Source of the DNA: Dyadobacter sp. 50-39 | Lineage (GTDB): Bacteria > Bacteroidota > Bacteroidia > Cytophagales > Spirosomataceae | Assembly: GCA_001898145.1 (NCBI GenBank) | Contig: MKSR01000048.1 | Coordinates: forward strand, 1 to 64,000 | DNA length: 64,000 nt | Direction of reading: 5' to 3' | Shown: in pieces, positions 49,167-58,862 of the stretch | Layout of the letters: every line of letters begins with the position of its first letter | How positions within the stretch are numbered: the first letter of the stretch is position 1 | Notes under the pieces: generated by a model | Told to the model about the DNA's origin: nothing | Databases searched by the model: none | Seen by the model: only the letters and a program-made list of their open reading frames with translations | Made by a program: the position numbers and the translations under genes

Positions 49167-51662
49167 ATGAAAAAAATTACGGAATTGGTTGGCGGTGTTT
49201 TGCTGGTATTCTTCACAATCCAGCTACCGGTTCTCGGGCAAAACAACGGGCTCCGCATCACCACCACATCGTCAAGTGAATATCAAAAATACCCCAAAAC
49301 GTCGATTTATCCCGCATTTGTCGACAATATCATATACCAATCGTGGACCGAAGCCGGGCCGTCTCCATTCTTTCAGCTGACCGCCGACGGCGGAACGGCG
49401 CCTTACAGCTGGTCTGTGGCGAAGGGCACGTTGCCCGCAGGATTGAAACTGGATAAAAACGGGAAGGTCCGAGGAATGGCGAGCAAGGAGGGGAACTACG
49501 CGTTTACCGCAAAGGTGACCGATGCGAAAGGTGCCACTGCCACCAAATCGCTCACTTTCGAAGCCGCCCCTTACCGCTCCAAATGGTTCGCAGACGCCAA
49601 ATTCGGCTTTTTTATTCAATGGGGCGTGTTCACGCAGCCTTCGCTCAAAGGAAAGGACGGGATCGCACAATTTGAAAAAAGAATCACGAAGTTTAATGCC
49701 GACGAGTGGGCACAGACCGTCGTCGACCTGGGCGGCAAGGTCCTGACCGTGACGATCAATGCGGGCGACGGCGTCCGCCTATGGCCTTCCACCACACCGA
49801 GCAAGCTGGAATTGAAAACGCAGCGGAACCTGGTGAAAGAACTGCTCGATGCCTGCCACCGGAAAGGGATCAAATTCATCGCCTACTTTGCCCCGGATAA
49901 AGCCTGGAATAAAGACGTGGTCGATACCGGCCTGGACGGCACTTACGGCACGCTGAACCAGGGCCTTATCAGGGAGCTCGTGCTGATGGGCGTGGATGGC
50001 CTATGGATCGATATGACCTCCGCCACAGAACTCTACAAGTTCGACTATAACTGGTTTCCCTGGAACAAGATGATTCCGATCATGCGCGCCAACAATCCCA
50101 AACTCATTTTTTCCAACAATACAGGTATATACAACGGAGGGACCGTACTCCAATATCCGAACACCGACGTAGTGGTATACGAAGGGGGTACTTCTCCGAA
50201 CGAAACGGCCCTCGAAGTAGCGAAACCCACCACGGTCAGGAAAAGACTGGCCGTAGAGGTTGTCAACCTGCTGGACAACACCTGGTCGTGGCGCGAAGAT
50301 CCCAAACTGAGGTCGGCCAAACCCGTGGACATGATGATCAAGAATATCAGAAAAAACTGGGACGCAGGCGCTACCTACACGTTGAGCTACCCCGTACCTG
50401 CCAATGGGGATATTCTGCCGGATATTTATAAGGACGAACTGAAACAGATTGCCCGTTTTGTAAAGAAAAATCAGGGATGGAGCGAGACACCACGCGCCTC
50501 ACTTTCCGATACGATCGACTACCAGGGCGGCCAGCGCCTGACACTGAGCGCACCAGCCGGTTCCAAAATATATTACACCGTCGACGGCTCCCGACCGACT
50601 ACGGCTTCCCCATTGTATAAGGCGCCAATCCCAATCAGTAAAACCAGCAGGGTTCAGGCCATTTCCGTCAAGCCTGGCAAACCTGCCAGCAAAGTAATGG
50701 ATCAGACTTTCACTATTCTTGCCAGTTCGGGCAGGACAGCGGCAAACGCGCGTGCTGCGGCACCCGCCGCTTTGGCCAGCAGATCGTCGGGAGGAAAAAC
50801 CGAGCCGAATGGCTATTACCGGGGAATGCGCATTACCGTAGGACCTGCACCCATCCGGCTCACGGACGTAGGCCGTAAGTATTTCGAAGGAAACAGCGGC
50901 AGGCATGCCATCATCATCAAACGCTACGAGGACGATTATCCGGTGCTTACAGCCTCATTGAATACGAGCGCATTGCCCGTTTCCGACGATGGCTACCAAT
51001 ATGCCCCGATTCCGCCGCTGACGCTGGATGCCGGGAAGTCGTACACGATCAGCATGCAGGAAAACGGGCGTGACCAGTTCGCTCCCGAAGATTTCAAAAA
51101 CACACCCGCCACCGACGGTTACCGCATTGTGGAATATAACATCCTGAGCCCGCAGGGCGCAAAGCGGCCTGTTATCGATGATAAAATCGGCCAGCTGCTG
51201 GGTTTGAAATACGAAAAAACAGGCAAGCAAGGTGCAGAAGTGAACATTGCCCTTGGTAAACCTGCTTTTTTACGGGCCAATAACGACGCGGTACTTGGCC
51301 CATCCAGCCAGATCTATTACGCTGAAAACGGTGTGGACGGCGATCTTTCCACGATGGCGATGGCGGGCGGGCAATATCCCTGGACATTCCTGCTAGACCT
51401 GACCAAAGTCGAAAAAGGCATCAGGCGCGCCAAGATTACTTTTGCTCAAAAAGGCTTCTCGACCGATTTTCTGGTAATGGCTTCCCCCGACAACAAGACC
51501 TGGACAACCTTGCTGCATAAGGGAAACAATTCGGACCGGAATATTGACCTGAAATTCGATGCGATCGACGCCCGCTATTTCAGGATCAGGTCGCTCAAAC
51601 CGGAAAAACAAGGCGATCCGGGCGGCGCGATGGCGATCATGGAATTTGAACTATACCAATAA
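49167..51662 (+). CDS. GH29-type alpha-L-fucosidase, multidomain, secreted
   Basis: The 831-residue product has a signal peptide (cleavage near VLGQ). Residues about 65-135 form a putative Ig domain (APYSWSVAKGTLPAGLKLDK). The GH29 barrel covers about 140-440: WFADAKFGFFIQWGVFTQPS, ACHRKGIKFIAYFAPD, and GVDGLWIDMTSA with the nucleophile-type Asp. A chitobiase/FN3-associated domain follows (KIYYTVDGSRPTTASPLY, about 470-515). An F5/8 type C-like carbohydrate-binding module lies at about 690-831 (SQIYYAENGVDGDLSTMAMA, DARYFRIRSLKPEKQG). No T9SS tail is visible. It diverges from the DUF4185 operon. Confidence 0.85.
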   Translation: MKKITELVGGVLLVFFTIQLPVLGQNNGLRITTTSSSEYQKYPKTSIYPAFVDNIIYQSWTEAGPSPFFQLTADGGTAPYSWSVAKGTLPAGLKLDKNGKVRGMASKEGNYAFTAKVTDAKGATATKSLTFEAAPYRSKWFADAKFGFFIQWGVFTQPSLKGKDGIAQFEKRITKFNADEWAQTVVDLGGKVLTVTINAGDGVRLWPSTTPSKLELKTQRNLVKELLDACHRKGIKFIAYFAPDKAWNKDVVDTGLDGTYGTLNQGLIRELVLMGVDGLWIDMTSATELYKFDYNWFPWNKMIPIMRANNPKLIFSNNTGIYNGGTVLQYPNTDVVVYEGGTSPNETALEVAKPTTVRKRLAVEVVNLLDNTWSWREDPKLRSAKPVDMMIKNIRKNWDAGATYTLSYPVPANGDILPDIYKDELKQIARFVKKNQGWSETPRASLSDTIDYQGGQRLTLSAPAGSKIYYTVDGSRPTTASPLYKAPIPISKTSRVQAISVKPGKPASKVMDQTFTILASSGRTAANARAAAPAALASRSSGGKTEPNGYYRGMRITVGPAPIRLTDVGRKYFEGNSGRHAIIIKRYEDDYPVLTASLNTSALPVSDDGYQYAPIPPLTLDAGKSYTISMQENGRDQFAPEDFKNTPATDGYRIVEYNILSPQGAKRPVIDDKIGQLLGLKYEKTGKQGAEVNIALGKPAFLRANNDAVLGPSSQIYYAENGVDGDLSTMAMAGGQYPWTFLLDLTKVEKGIRRAKITFAQKGFSTDFLVMASPDNKTWTTLLHKGNNSDRNIDLKFDAIDARYFRIRSLKPEKQGDPGGAMAIMEFELYQ

Positions 51663-51666
51663 CCGG

Positions 51667-51858
51667 TCACCACAGCTTTTCTTCCTTCATAAAGCCCGTG
51701 GCGGTGAGCACCTGCATGAGCACGCTTGTGACAAGCATAGCGCGGACGACGATGAAAACGGCCCGGTAGTCCACCTGGGGTTCGAGAATGACTACAAAAT
51801 AGTAGAGGGAAATGTTGGTCACAACCAGCAGCACAAACAGTAAAATCTTAGTCAGCAT
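51667..51858 (-). CDS. Small two-helix membrane protein
   Basis: From the ATG at 51858 this gives 63 residues: a first transmembrane helix (ILLFVLLVVTNISLYYFVVI), a short polar loop (LEPQVDYR), a second helix (VFIVVRAMLVTSVLMQVLTA) and a short tail (FMKEEKLW). No family is recognised. It converges with the fucosidase gene with a 4-bp gap. Confidence 0.55.
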   Translation of the reverse strand: MLTKILLFVLLVVTNISLYYFVVILEPQVDYRAVFIVVRAMLVTSVLMQVLTATGFMKEEKLW

Positions 51859-51904
51859 TTTCTTCTTCGGATTTGCATTACGAAGATAATGAACGCATTG
51901 CACT

Positions 51905-51940
51905 AATCCTGCACCGTCACCGGGTGCAGGATTATTTTTA
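51905..51940 (+). terminator. Strong hairpin with T tract, plus-strand terminator
   Basis: AATCCTGCACC (51905-51915) pairs perfectly with GGTGCAGGATT (51923-51933), loop of 7, followed by ATTTTTA. Its orientation would end the fucosidase transcript after it has passed antisense over the small membrane-protein gene. Confidence 0.65.
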
Positions 51941-52110
51941 ATGAAACCATAACACCAGTACCCCGGGGCGTCCCGCTGTGAACGTGCATTGTTCGTTACC
52001 GGACAATTATACTATGTGATGGATTTCAAAAACCGTTGACTAGTAATGCGTTAACAGTCTGGCAGACTATTTGAATCAAAAATTCCGGATCTGTCAGGAA
52101 GAACAACAAA

Positions 52111-54465
52111 ATGCTAAAAAACTATCTCAAAATCGCAATCCGAAACCTGCTGCGGAACAAGGGCTTTTCGGCGATCAATATACTGGGGCTGTCCGTCGGG
52201 ATGGCGAGCGCGCTGCTTATCATTTTCTGGATGTACAATGAAATCAGTTACGATCGCTTTCACAAGCAAAAGGACTACCTGTACGAGGCCTGGAACCGCG
52301 GCACGTTCGATGGTAAGCTGCAATGCTGGAACTCCACCCCGGAAGTACTCGGCCCGACCCTGAAAGCCGAATACCCGGAAGTCAGCAACATTTCACGCAA
52401 CTACTCGCGTTGGTTTGTCACGCGGGCAGGTGACAAGAAAATATCCAGCGAAGCGCTTGTGACCGATCCGGCTTTCCTGAGCATGTTCGATTTCCCGCTC
52501 CTGCAAGGCAACCCGCAGACAGCGCTCAGTTCCGTAAGCTCCATGGTAGTGACGCAAAAGATGGCGGTCAAAATGTTCGGCACGGAGGATGTGCTGGGCA
52601 AAGTGATAGCCATCGATAAAGATAATTTTACGATTACGGGCGTCATGCAGAACCTGCCGCCGAACACCGCATTCCGGTTTGAATACATTCTTCCTATCGA
52701 ATACCTGAAAAAGATCGGCTCTTCGACCGATGGCTGGACATTCAATACCGTAAACACCTACGTCCAACTGAAACCGGGCACCGATACAGAGGCATTTGCG
52801 GGAAAAATCAAGGATATTACGATCCGGCACTCCAACAAGACAGAAGAACACGAGGTTTTCCTCCACCCGATCACCCAATGGCATTTGTATTCCAATTTTG
52901 AGAACGGCAAGGTGGTGGGCGGAAGGATCGCGATCGTGCGGCTGTTCGGCATTATCGCGGCGTTCATCCTGCTGATAGCCTGCATCAATTTCATGAACCT
53001 CAGCACCGCACGCAGTGAAAAACGGGCCAAGGAAGTGGGTATCCGCAAAACAGCCGGTGCGAATAAAGGGTTGCTTGTAGGGCAGTTCCTGGGCGAGTCG
53101 ATCCTGATCGCGCTGATCGGCGGCATTATCGCGCTGACTGCGGTATACCTCATGCTACCGGCTTTTAACGCCCTGGTAGGCAAAGAGTTGTCAGTACCGG
53201 TAAGCCAGCCGAAGTTTTGGGTAGCTGCCGCTGCATTTATCCTCTTCACGGGCATTGTCGCAGGAAGTTACCCCGCATTTTACCTGTCGTCATTCAAGCC
53301 CATCAGCGTCCTTAAAGGTGCATTCAAGCGAACGAATTCCGCGGTAAGTCCCCGGAAAGTGCTGGTTGTGGTGCAATTCAGCTTTGCCATTGTATTGATC
53401 ATCTCCACGCTCATTGTGGTAGAGCAGATCCGTCACGCGCAGAACCGCGACCCGGGCTACGACCGCGGGCAGGTAGTTTACCACTGGATCACCGGCGATT
53501 TGGGCAAACATTATGCGCAGATCAAACGGGAACTGCTGGATGCCGGCATTGCCACGGCCGTAACGAAAACCTCTTCGCCGCTGAGCAGCGTTTCCAGCGA
53601 TACCTGGGGTATCGAATGGAAGGGCAAAAACATGGGCGAAAAGATTGATTTCGATATTTTCACCGAGGACGAAGGACTCGTCAAAACCGCCGGCCTGCAA
53701 CTGATCCGGGGCCGTGACATGGACCTTACCAGGTTTCCATCCGACTCAGCGGCCGTGCTGCTCAACGAGACCGCGGCCAAAGTCATGAGATTCAAAGATC
53801 CTGTCGGGCAAATTATCAAAGACAATGAGCTCTCCTACACGGTGGTGGGGGTGGTGAAGGATTTCGTGATCCGGTCACCTTACGATAGCCAGGGACCGCT
53901 CATCATCGAGGGTGCGCAAAGCTATTTCAATGTCATCCATATGAAACTCAGCGCCGATAAACCGGCCGCCGACCTGATGCCGGAAGTGGAAGCGATTTTC
54001 CGGCGCTACAACCCGGAATATCCGTTCGAATACCATTTTGTGGACGAGGATTACGCCCTGAAATTTGAAGATACCCGGCGGGTAGCCAAGCTTACGGGCA
54101 TTTTTGCGGGCCTCACGATCTTCATCTCATGCCTTGGTCTGTTCGGCCTGGCCGCCTACATGGCCGAAAACCGGGTGAAAGAAATCGGCGTGCGCAAGGT
54201 ACTCGGCGCTTCCGTGATGAGCATAGCCGCATTGCTCTCCGGCGAATTCATGGCGCTGGTCATCATTTCGATCGTCATCGCGGTACCGGTGGCCTGGTAC
54301 GTGATGAACTTGTGGCTGAACGATTTCGAGTACCGCATCGGCATCCAGTGGTGGATATTTGCGGTATCCGGCATACTGGCCACCGTGGTTTCCCTGGCGA
54401 CCGTGAGCTATCAGGCGATACGCGCGGCGCTGCTCAATCCCGTAAAAAGCCTTCGGAGCGAATAA
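52111..54465 (+). CDS. MacB/FtsX-type ABC transporter permease
   Basis: This 784-residue product has the duplicated FtsX/MacB layout. The first half has an N-terminal helix (INILGLSVGMASALLIIFWM), a periplasmic MacB_PCD domain (about 45-240) and three helices with the motif KRAKEVGIRKTAGANKGLL. The second half repeats this with a PCD at about 430-640 and ENRVKEIGVRKVLGASVMSI near 690. No ATPase gene is adjacent, which is usual for the many orphan FtsX-like permeases of Cytophagales. They probably serve lipoprotein or peptide export or envelope stress signalling. Confidence 0.9.
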   Translation: MLKNYLKIAIRNLLRNKGFSAINILGLSVGMASALLIIFWMYNEISYDRFHKQKDYLYEAWNRGTFDGKLQCWNSTPEVLGPTLKAEYPEVSNISRNYSRWFVTRAGDKKISSEALVTDPAFLSMFDFPLLQGNPQTALSSVSSMVVTQKMAVKMFGTEDVLGKVIAIDKDNFTITGVMQNLPPNTAFRFEYILPIEYLKKIGSSTDGWTFNTVNTYVQLKPGTDTEAFAGKIKDITIRHSNKTEEHEVFLHPITQWHLYSNFENGKVVGGRIAIVRLFGIIAAFILLIACINFMNLSTARSEKRAKEVGIRKTAGANKGLLVGQFLGESILIALIGGIIALTAVYLMLPAFNALVGKELSVPVSQPKFWVAAAAFILFTGIVAGSYPAFYLSSFKPISVLKGAFKRTNSAVSPRKVLVVVQFSFAIVLIISTLIVVEQIRHAQNRDPGYDRGQVVYHWITGDLGKHYAQIKRELLDAGIATAVTKTSSPLSSVSSDTWGIEWKGKNMGEKIDFDIFTEDEGLVKTAGLQLIRGRDMDLTRFPSDSAAVLLNETAAKVMRFKDPVGQIIKDNELSYTVVGVVKDFVIRSPYDSQGPLIIEGAQSYFNVIHMKLSADKPAADLMPEVEAIFRRYNPEYPFEYHFVDEDYALKFEDTRRVAKLTGIFAGLTIFISCLGLFGLAAYMAENRVKEIGVRKVLGASVMSIAALLSGEFMALVIISIVIAVPVAWYVMNLWLNDFEYRIGIQWWIFAVSGILATVVSLATVSYQAIRAALLNPVKSLRSE

Positions 54466-54482
54466 ATATCCCACGCTAGCCG

Positions 54483-54812
54483 TCACTCGGAGCTGGTCTT
54501 CCCTTTCAGGGCGATGATCAGCTCCTGTTGTGTTTGGATGAGCTGATGCAGCACCTGATTATCGCCTTGCTGCAATTCCGGTTTCGAAAATTTCACCTTG
54601 TGCAGGCTCACCAGCGTTTCAATGTCCGTTTCGAGCACCACCGCGATCTCCGAAAGCCGACCCATGGTGATGGAATCCTGTTCTTCATTTTCCAGTTGCC
54701 GGTAGCGTTGCTTGGAAATACCGAGTCGCCCGGCCACGTATTCCTGTGAGTAACCCAGCCGGTTGCGCACCAGACGTATATTATCACCAATGGGGATTTT
54801 GTGCTTTTTCAT
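54483..54812 (-). CDS. XRE-family regulator with C-terminal coiled helix
   Basis: This 109-residue protein has an HTH_3 domain at about residues 8-62 (IRLVRNRLGYSQEYVAGRLG, ISKQRYRQLENEEQ, LSEIAVVLETDIETL). A C-terminal helix rich in Gln/Leu/Glu (QVLHQLIQTQQELIIALKGK) probably dimerises. It converges with the permease gene and diverges from the M4 protease gene. Confidence 0.88.
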   Translation of the reverse strand: MKKHKIPIGDNIRLVRNRLGYSQEYVAGRLGISKQRYRQLENEEQDSITMGRLSEIAVVLETDIETLVSLHKVKFSKPELQQGDNQVLHQLIQTQQELIIALKGKTSSE

Positions 54813-54896
54813 AGGGTGCCTCTGACGGATGATTTCATGAAAAAGGTCGTTTGTTACCCGTCATTCCTATTCCCACTTTTCAACCGGCGAGCGATT

Positions 54897-54916
54897 GATT
54901 AGCCTGCGTGCTAATC
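54897..54916. promoter_or_regulatory. Inverted repeat between the XRE and M4 protease genes, candidate operator
   Basis: GATTAG (54897-54902) and CTAATC (54911-54916) form an inverted repeat with an 8-base spacer, 84 bp upstream of the XRE start. It could be the regulator's own operator. Confidence 0.35.
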
Positions 54917-55049
54917 TGATTCTACTCTTGTAAACAACTAGTTAAATGTATCATCAGACTGGTTCTTAACTACCCCCAAAATGAAAGTAATGCGCCATTT
55001 TTTCGGGCTATTTGCAATATGTATTTAGTACAAAAAACTTACACGCATT

Positions 55050-58000
55050 ATGGAGAGAAAACTACTGCTGCTTATCTGCTTTTCACTCTGTCTTCTGGCA
55101 TTCCCTCAAAGCGTCCGCAGCCAGGGCAGTTATAATGAGAAAAACGTTACTCAGGATGTGCTTACCTGGCACTATGATTATGATCAACCGCTAAGGGTAA
55201 TAGAATACTCGGAAGATCCCGGTGGAACAATTATCAGACGACGGCTCGAAGTGTTACCAGAAAATGATCTTCCGTCTGTCAAAGTCCGCATTATCAATGA
55301 TCTTTTTGAGGAAATACCATTTATTAACTATCCGCCATTTGACGGTTTTTTTAACGATGGTCTGTTTGCGGATAAATTTTGCGTCGAAGCGGCGACGCTG
55401 TTGTTTGGTACGGAGGTCTCGCTAAAAGTAATGAAGGACAAATTTGGCTGGTTAGGCATCGACAACAAGGCTGTTAACGGGATGCCAATTGTCTGGAATA
55501 TCGAAGGACCTGCTAAACCGCAATTCTCCGCCTCCGTTAAGTATGGTCCAGTTGAGAACGAATTCTATTTTCTTTCCGATGGCACCGAAATTGAAAAAAT
55601 ATCAAAAATTGATGCAGTCTGTCACGAACTCATCCATGCCATCATTGATTTTAAAATTGGGAGCGCAACTGCTGCCGGGTTCGATCCATGCAGTGAAAGA
55701 AAAATTCTGGAAGAAGCTTTGGGAGATATCATCGGACTGTATGTGCTGAATGAATACGAACAAAACTCTCCAGCACTTTACCAGTGGACGTGGTCACAAG
55801 GATTCCTTTATCCGGGACGACCGTTTGTCAATCCCAACGCCATTCAACAACCGGATACCTATTTTGGAGATTTTTATACTAATGTATGCTCGGAAGATGG
55901 CAACTACCTGGTCCATCAAAATGCAACCGTCATCGACCATTGGTATTATCTGCTTGCCGCAGGAACAACAGGGACGGAAACGAATGATCTAGGGTACTCT
56001 TACAATTTCAATGGTATTGGAGTCAATAAGGCTGCGCAGATCGTTTGGAAATCTCTTGATTTTCTCGACTGGAAATCTAATTTCCAAAGTCTTAAAGAAT
56101 GTACGCTCAAAGCTGCGCAGCAACTATACGGCCTCCACTCCACTGAATACCTCGCCGTTATGAACGCTTGGTGTGCGGTAGGAATTTGCGAAAATAATCT
56201 GGGACCATTTTCCATGTCGCCTGCTCATGGAGCGACCGGGGTAGAACCCTGGCCCGGGGCGAATGTGAATGTGACATGGGAAGGCTTGCCTGTGGACGAA
56301 TGGGAAGTGCAGATGGCGACCAACGCTGCATTCACCGAAAATGTCCAGAATGTGCCGATCAAAAACTTTTCCGTCGTGATCAAGCCGGGAGGCGGCAGTG
56401 CCTATTCGGGATACGCGACGGGTTACTACCATCCGGGATCCCGCGTATATGCACGAGCGCGCATCACGAAGGCGGGCGCGAATTTCTGTAAAGGGTATAA
56501 TCCACTCTGTGTGCTTTTTCAGCAATATGGGCCTGCACATGCATTTATCCTTGACGATAAGGAAGCCAAATTCTGGCACGCAGTACCCGGTGACAGCTGG
56601 ACGGTCAACCCGTGGAACGACCCGGAAATCGAATGGAAATCTGTAACCAATGCACATAAATACTCCTTCGAAGTCGCCGAAGACGAGGGTTTCACGAAAA
56701 CGGTCTTCACCGGCGATGCACCTTTTAGCGGAAATTTCCTGGAGTCCGGTACTATCAATGCCATGCTGGAACCTACAAAACCGTACTATACACGTGTCAA
56801 AGCGGAAAGATTAAACGCCCCTAACCTGACAGACAACGTCGGGGCCTGGTCGAAGACGGAGACTATTCATGTGATGACTCCCAGAACTTCGGTCCTTCAA
56901 GGCTTGAACCAAAAGCAGGGCGATCCTGCTACGCCTGTCAGCAGTCTTGGCGTCACAGTTGGGTGGTATCCTTTTCCGGGCGCCAGTCATTACATCATTC
57001 AGATCGCGGAAGACGATGCATTCGCAAACGTCATCCGAACGCAGACTGTCGCCGGGAATCTATCAACCTTCGAAGTCAGCCTGCCCGCAGTACCCGATCA
57101 AACGAACTTGTTTGTTCGTGTGTTACCCCAACTAGGTGCATCATTCGGCCTCTGCGATAAGCTATGGCGCATCAAAACCGACAAAAATCTGGGTACTCCT
57201 TTGATGAAAGGCCCATTGAACGGGACAGCTTTCGCATTCAAATCTTTCCTGCAAGTTTTTGAATGGCAAGGCGGAACCGTCAATCTGAACCTCGTAGATC
57301 ATTTCGAAGTATATTTTACAGAAAAAACTTCCGGGCTCACTTCCATTTTTATAACCCAGGGAAAGGTTTTCGATCAATTGGTGAAAGACCCGCTCTCTTT
57401 CGATGACAAGAACGGAGTGAAAGTTGCTGTGCTGGCCGTCAATGGATTGGGTGCCAAATCAGCCTTATCACCACCCTTCGACTACAAAATATGCCCAGAC
57501 CAGCCTGAGGTTCTTTTTCCGGTAGATTTGGCTGGGGTTATAGACCCTGTCAAAGATTTCAGTGTAAAATGGAACAGCAGCTTCTGGTTCGATCCGGGAA
57601 GCAATTATCTGGTCACACTCAAAGACGCCATGACGGGTGTGCCCCTACCCGCGTTCAACAACAAGCCTACCACTGCTACCTCCATGGTGGTTCCTGCCGG
57701 TACACTCACCAATGGCAAAAAATACGCAGTGTCGGTTAAAAATTCTTCGACGTGTGCGGGCATCGTACTGCCGGAGAATGTCTTTTCCGCGTCGGGGGTG
57801 GGCGGTTCGAACCAACCCCAGCCACCCAAGCTCGTCAATTTCAACATAGAGCTCACCGCATTTCGCAACGATCCCGACGGCACGGTATTTCCGCCGGCAT
57901 ACGGTACGTCCAACTACGTGATCGGAATCCAATTGATCGCCCCCGATGGAACTTTGCTCGGTCTGGTGGATGCAAGTGCAAATAGCAATCCGGTCACTCA

Positions 58001-58268
58001 GTTGGATGTGGACTCCGAAAACTCCGGCGTGCTGATGGTTGCCGAAATGAAGCCGGAAGGCAAATACAAGCTCAGGCTGAAAATGCAGAACATTTTCGAT
58101 CCCCTGATCTACTACCCCTTCGACCAGCCGCGGTTTTCTGTATCGTTCAATGGAAAAACCCTGGTCAATGCGCATGTGATTACCGCCGACTTTGTCGACC
58201 CGTATTCGTCCTTCAATGAATGGAAGATCGGATTCCAGTTTGGGGACATCGTTCTGGACGTCAAGTAG
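55050..58268 (+). CDS. Secreted M4 (thermolysin-like) metallopeptidase with fibronectin-type repeats
   Basis: The 1072-residue product has a signal peptide (cleavage near VRSQG, residue 25). The catalytic domain covers about 80-390. The zinc motif HELIH is at 192-196, the third ligand lies in EEALGDIIGLYV near 220, and NATVIDHWYYLLAAG supplies the C-terminal active-site His as in thermolysin. Residues about 395-950 are a series of fibronectin III-like repeats (GVEPWPGANVNVTWEGLPVD; VTVGWYPFPGASHYIIQIAE; VFEWQGGTVNLNLVDHFEVY). The C-terminal domain shows no T9SS sorting motif. Its substrate is unknown. It is followed by a small T9SS protein gene after 50 bp. Confidence 0.85.
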   Translation: MERKLLLLICFSLCLLAFPQSVRSQGSYNEKNVTQDVLTWHYDYDQPLRVIEYSEDPGGTIIRRRLEVLPENDLPSVKVRIINDLFEEIPFINYPPFDGFFNDGLFADKFCVEAATLLFGTEVSLKVMKDKFGWLGIDNKAVNGMPIVWNIEGPAKPQFSASVKYGPVENEFYFLSDGTEIEKISKIDAVCHELIHAIIDFKIGSATAAGFDPCSERKILEEALGDIIGLYVLNEYEQNSPALYQWTWSQGFLYPGRPFVNPNAIQQPDTYFGDFYTNVCSEDGNYLVHQNATVIDHWYYLLAAGTTGTETNDLGYSYNFNGIGVNKAAQIVWKSLDFLDWKSNFQSLKECTLKAAQQLYGLHSTEYLAVMNAWCAVGICENNLGPFSMSPAHGATGVEPWPGANVNVTWEGLPVDEWEVQMATNAAFTENVQNVPIKNFSVVIKPGGGSAYSGYATGYYHPGSRVYARARITKAGANFCKGYNPLCVLFQQYGPAHAFILDDKEAKFWHAVPGDSWTVNPWNDPEIEWKSVTNAHKYSFEVAEDEGFTKTVFTGDAPFSGNFLESGTINAMLEPTKPYYTRVKAERLNAPNLTDNVGAWSKTETIHVMTPRTSVLQGLNQKQGDPATPVSSLGVTVGWYPFPGASHYIIQIAEDDAFANVIRTQTVAGNLSTFEVSLPAVPDQTNLFVRVLPQLGASFGLCDKLWRIKTDKNLGTPLMKGPLNGTAFAFKSFLQVFEWQGGTVNLNLVDHFEVYFTEKTSGLTSIFITQGKVFDQLVKDPLSFDDKNGVKVAVLAVNGLGAKSALSPPFDYKICPDQPEVLFPVDLAGVIDPVKDFSVKWNSSFWFDPGSNYLVTLKDAMTGVPLPAFNNKPTTATSMVVPAGTLTNGKKYAVSVKNSSTCAGIVLPENVFSASGVGGSNQPQPPKLVNFNIELTAFRNDPDGTVFPPAYGTSNYVIGIQLIAPDGTLLGLVDASANSNPVTQLDVDSENSGVLMVAEMKPEGKYKLRLKMQNIFDPLIYYPFDQPRFSVSFNGKTLVNAHVITADFVDPYSSFNEWKIGFQFGDIVLDVK

Positions 58269-58318
58269 AAGCAACTATCATTTACGCATCACTATCTACC
58301 ATCAAAAGAATAACAGTT

Positions 58319-58807
58319 ATGAAACTCTTCCGATTTTTGCTGATAACCTCCCTCCTGGCTACCTGCGCGTTGACGTCTCACGCGCAACACACGAGGTATT
58401 ATACGAAAGCGCTGACACTCCGGCGAGACGGTGATATTCTCACCGCAGTTGATGCATCGGGTAAGCATCTGGTGAACGTAGATCTGACCAAGCCCGAACT
58501 TAAAGGGAAGGTGATCGCATTTGCATATTCCAGCAAAAAGAAAGAAGTCGAAGCCGGGAACGAACCAACGACCAGCATGACGCTGTTTCCCAACCCGGCT
58601 TCCCAACAGGTACAGCTCGATCTTAAAGGGAATTGGAAATACCCGGTCGATATACAGATATTCGACCACGGCGGCAATTCCATGCAAACCCATCGTTTGG
58701 AATCCTCGGGCCACATGCTGCATATCGCTTCTCTCCGACAGGGCATTTACGTTTTGAAGGCTACGTCCGGGGAAACGAAAGCGGTGCAAAAACTGGTGGT
58801 GGAGTAA
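58319..58807 (+). CDS. Small secreted protein with T9SS type A sorting domain
   Basis: Using the ATG at 58319 gives 162 residues with a signal peptide (cleavage near SHAQ). The first 70 mature residues are unrecognised (TKALTLRRDGDILTAVDASG). Residues about 92-162 form a T9SS sorting domain (LFPNPASQQVQLDLKG, QGIYVLKATSGETKAVQKLV). It is nearly all sorting domain. It follows the M4 protease, which lacks such a tail, so it may be a separate surface factor. Confidence 0.75.
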   Translation: MKLFRFLLITSLLATCALTSHAQHTRYYTKALTLRRDGDILTAVDASGKHLVNVDLTKPELKGKVIAFAYSSKKKEVEAGNEPTTSMTLFPNPASQQVQLDLKGNWKYPVDIQIFDHGGNSMQTHRLESSGHMLHIASLRQGIYVLKATSGETKAVQKLVVE

Positions 58808-58862
58808 CCGGGTAAGCGGATAGATTGCTTATATTTAGTCATCAACATTCCTGTCCGCTGCC

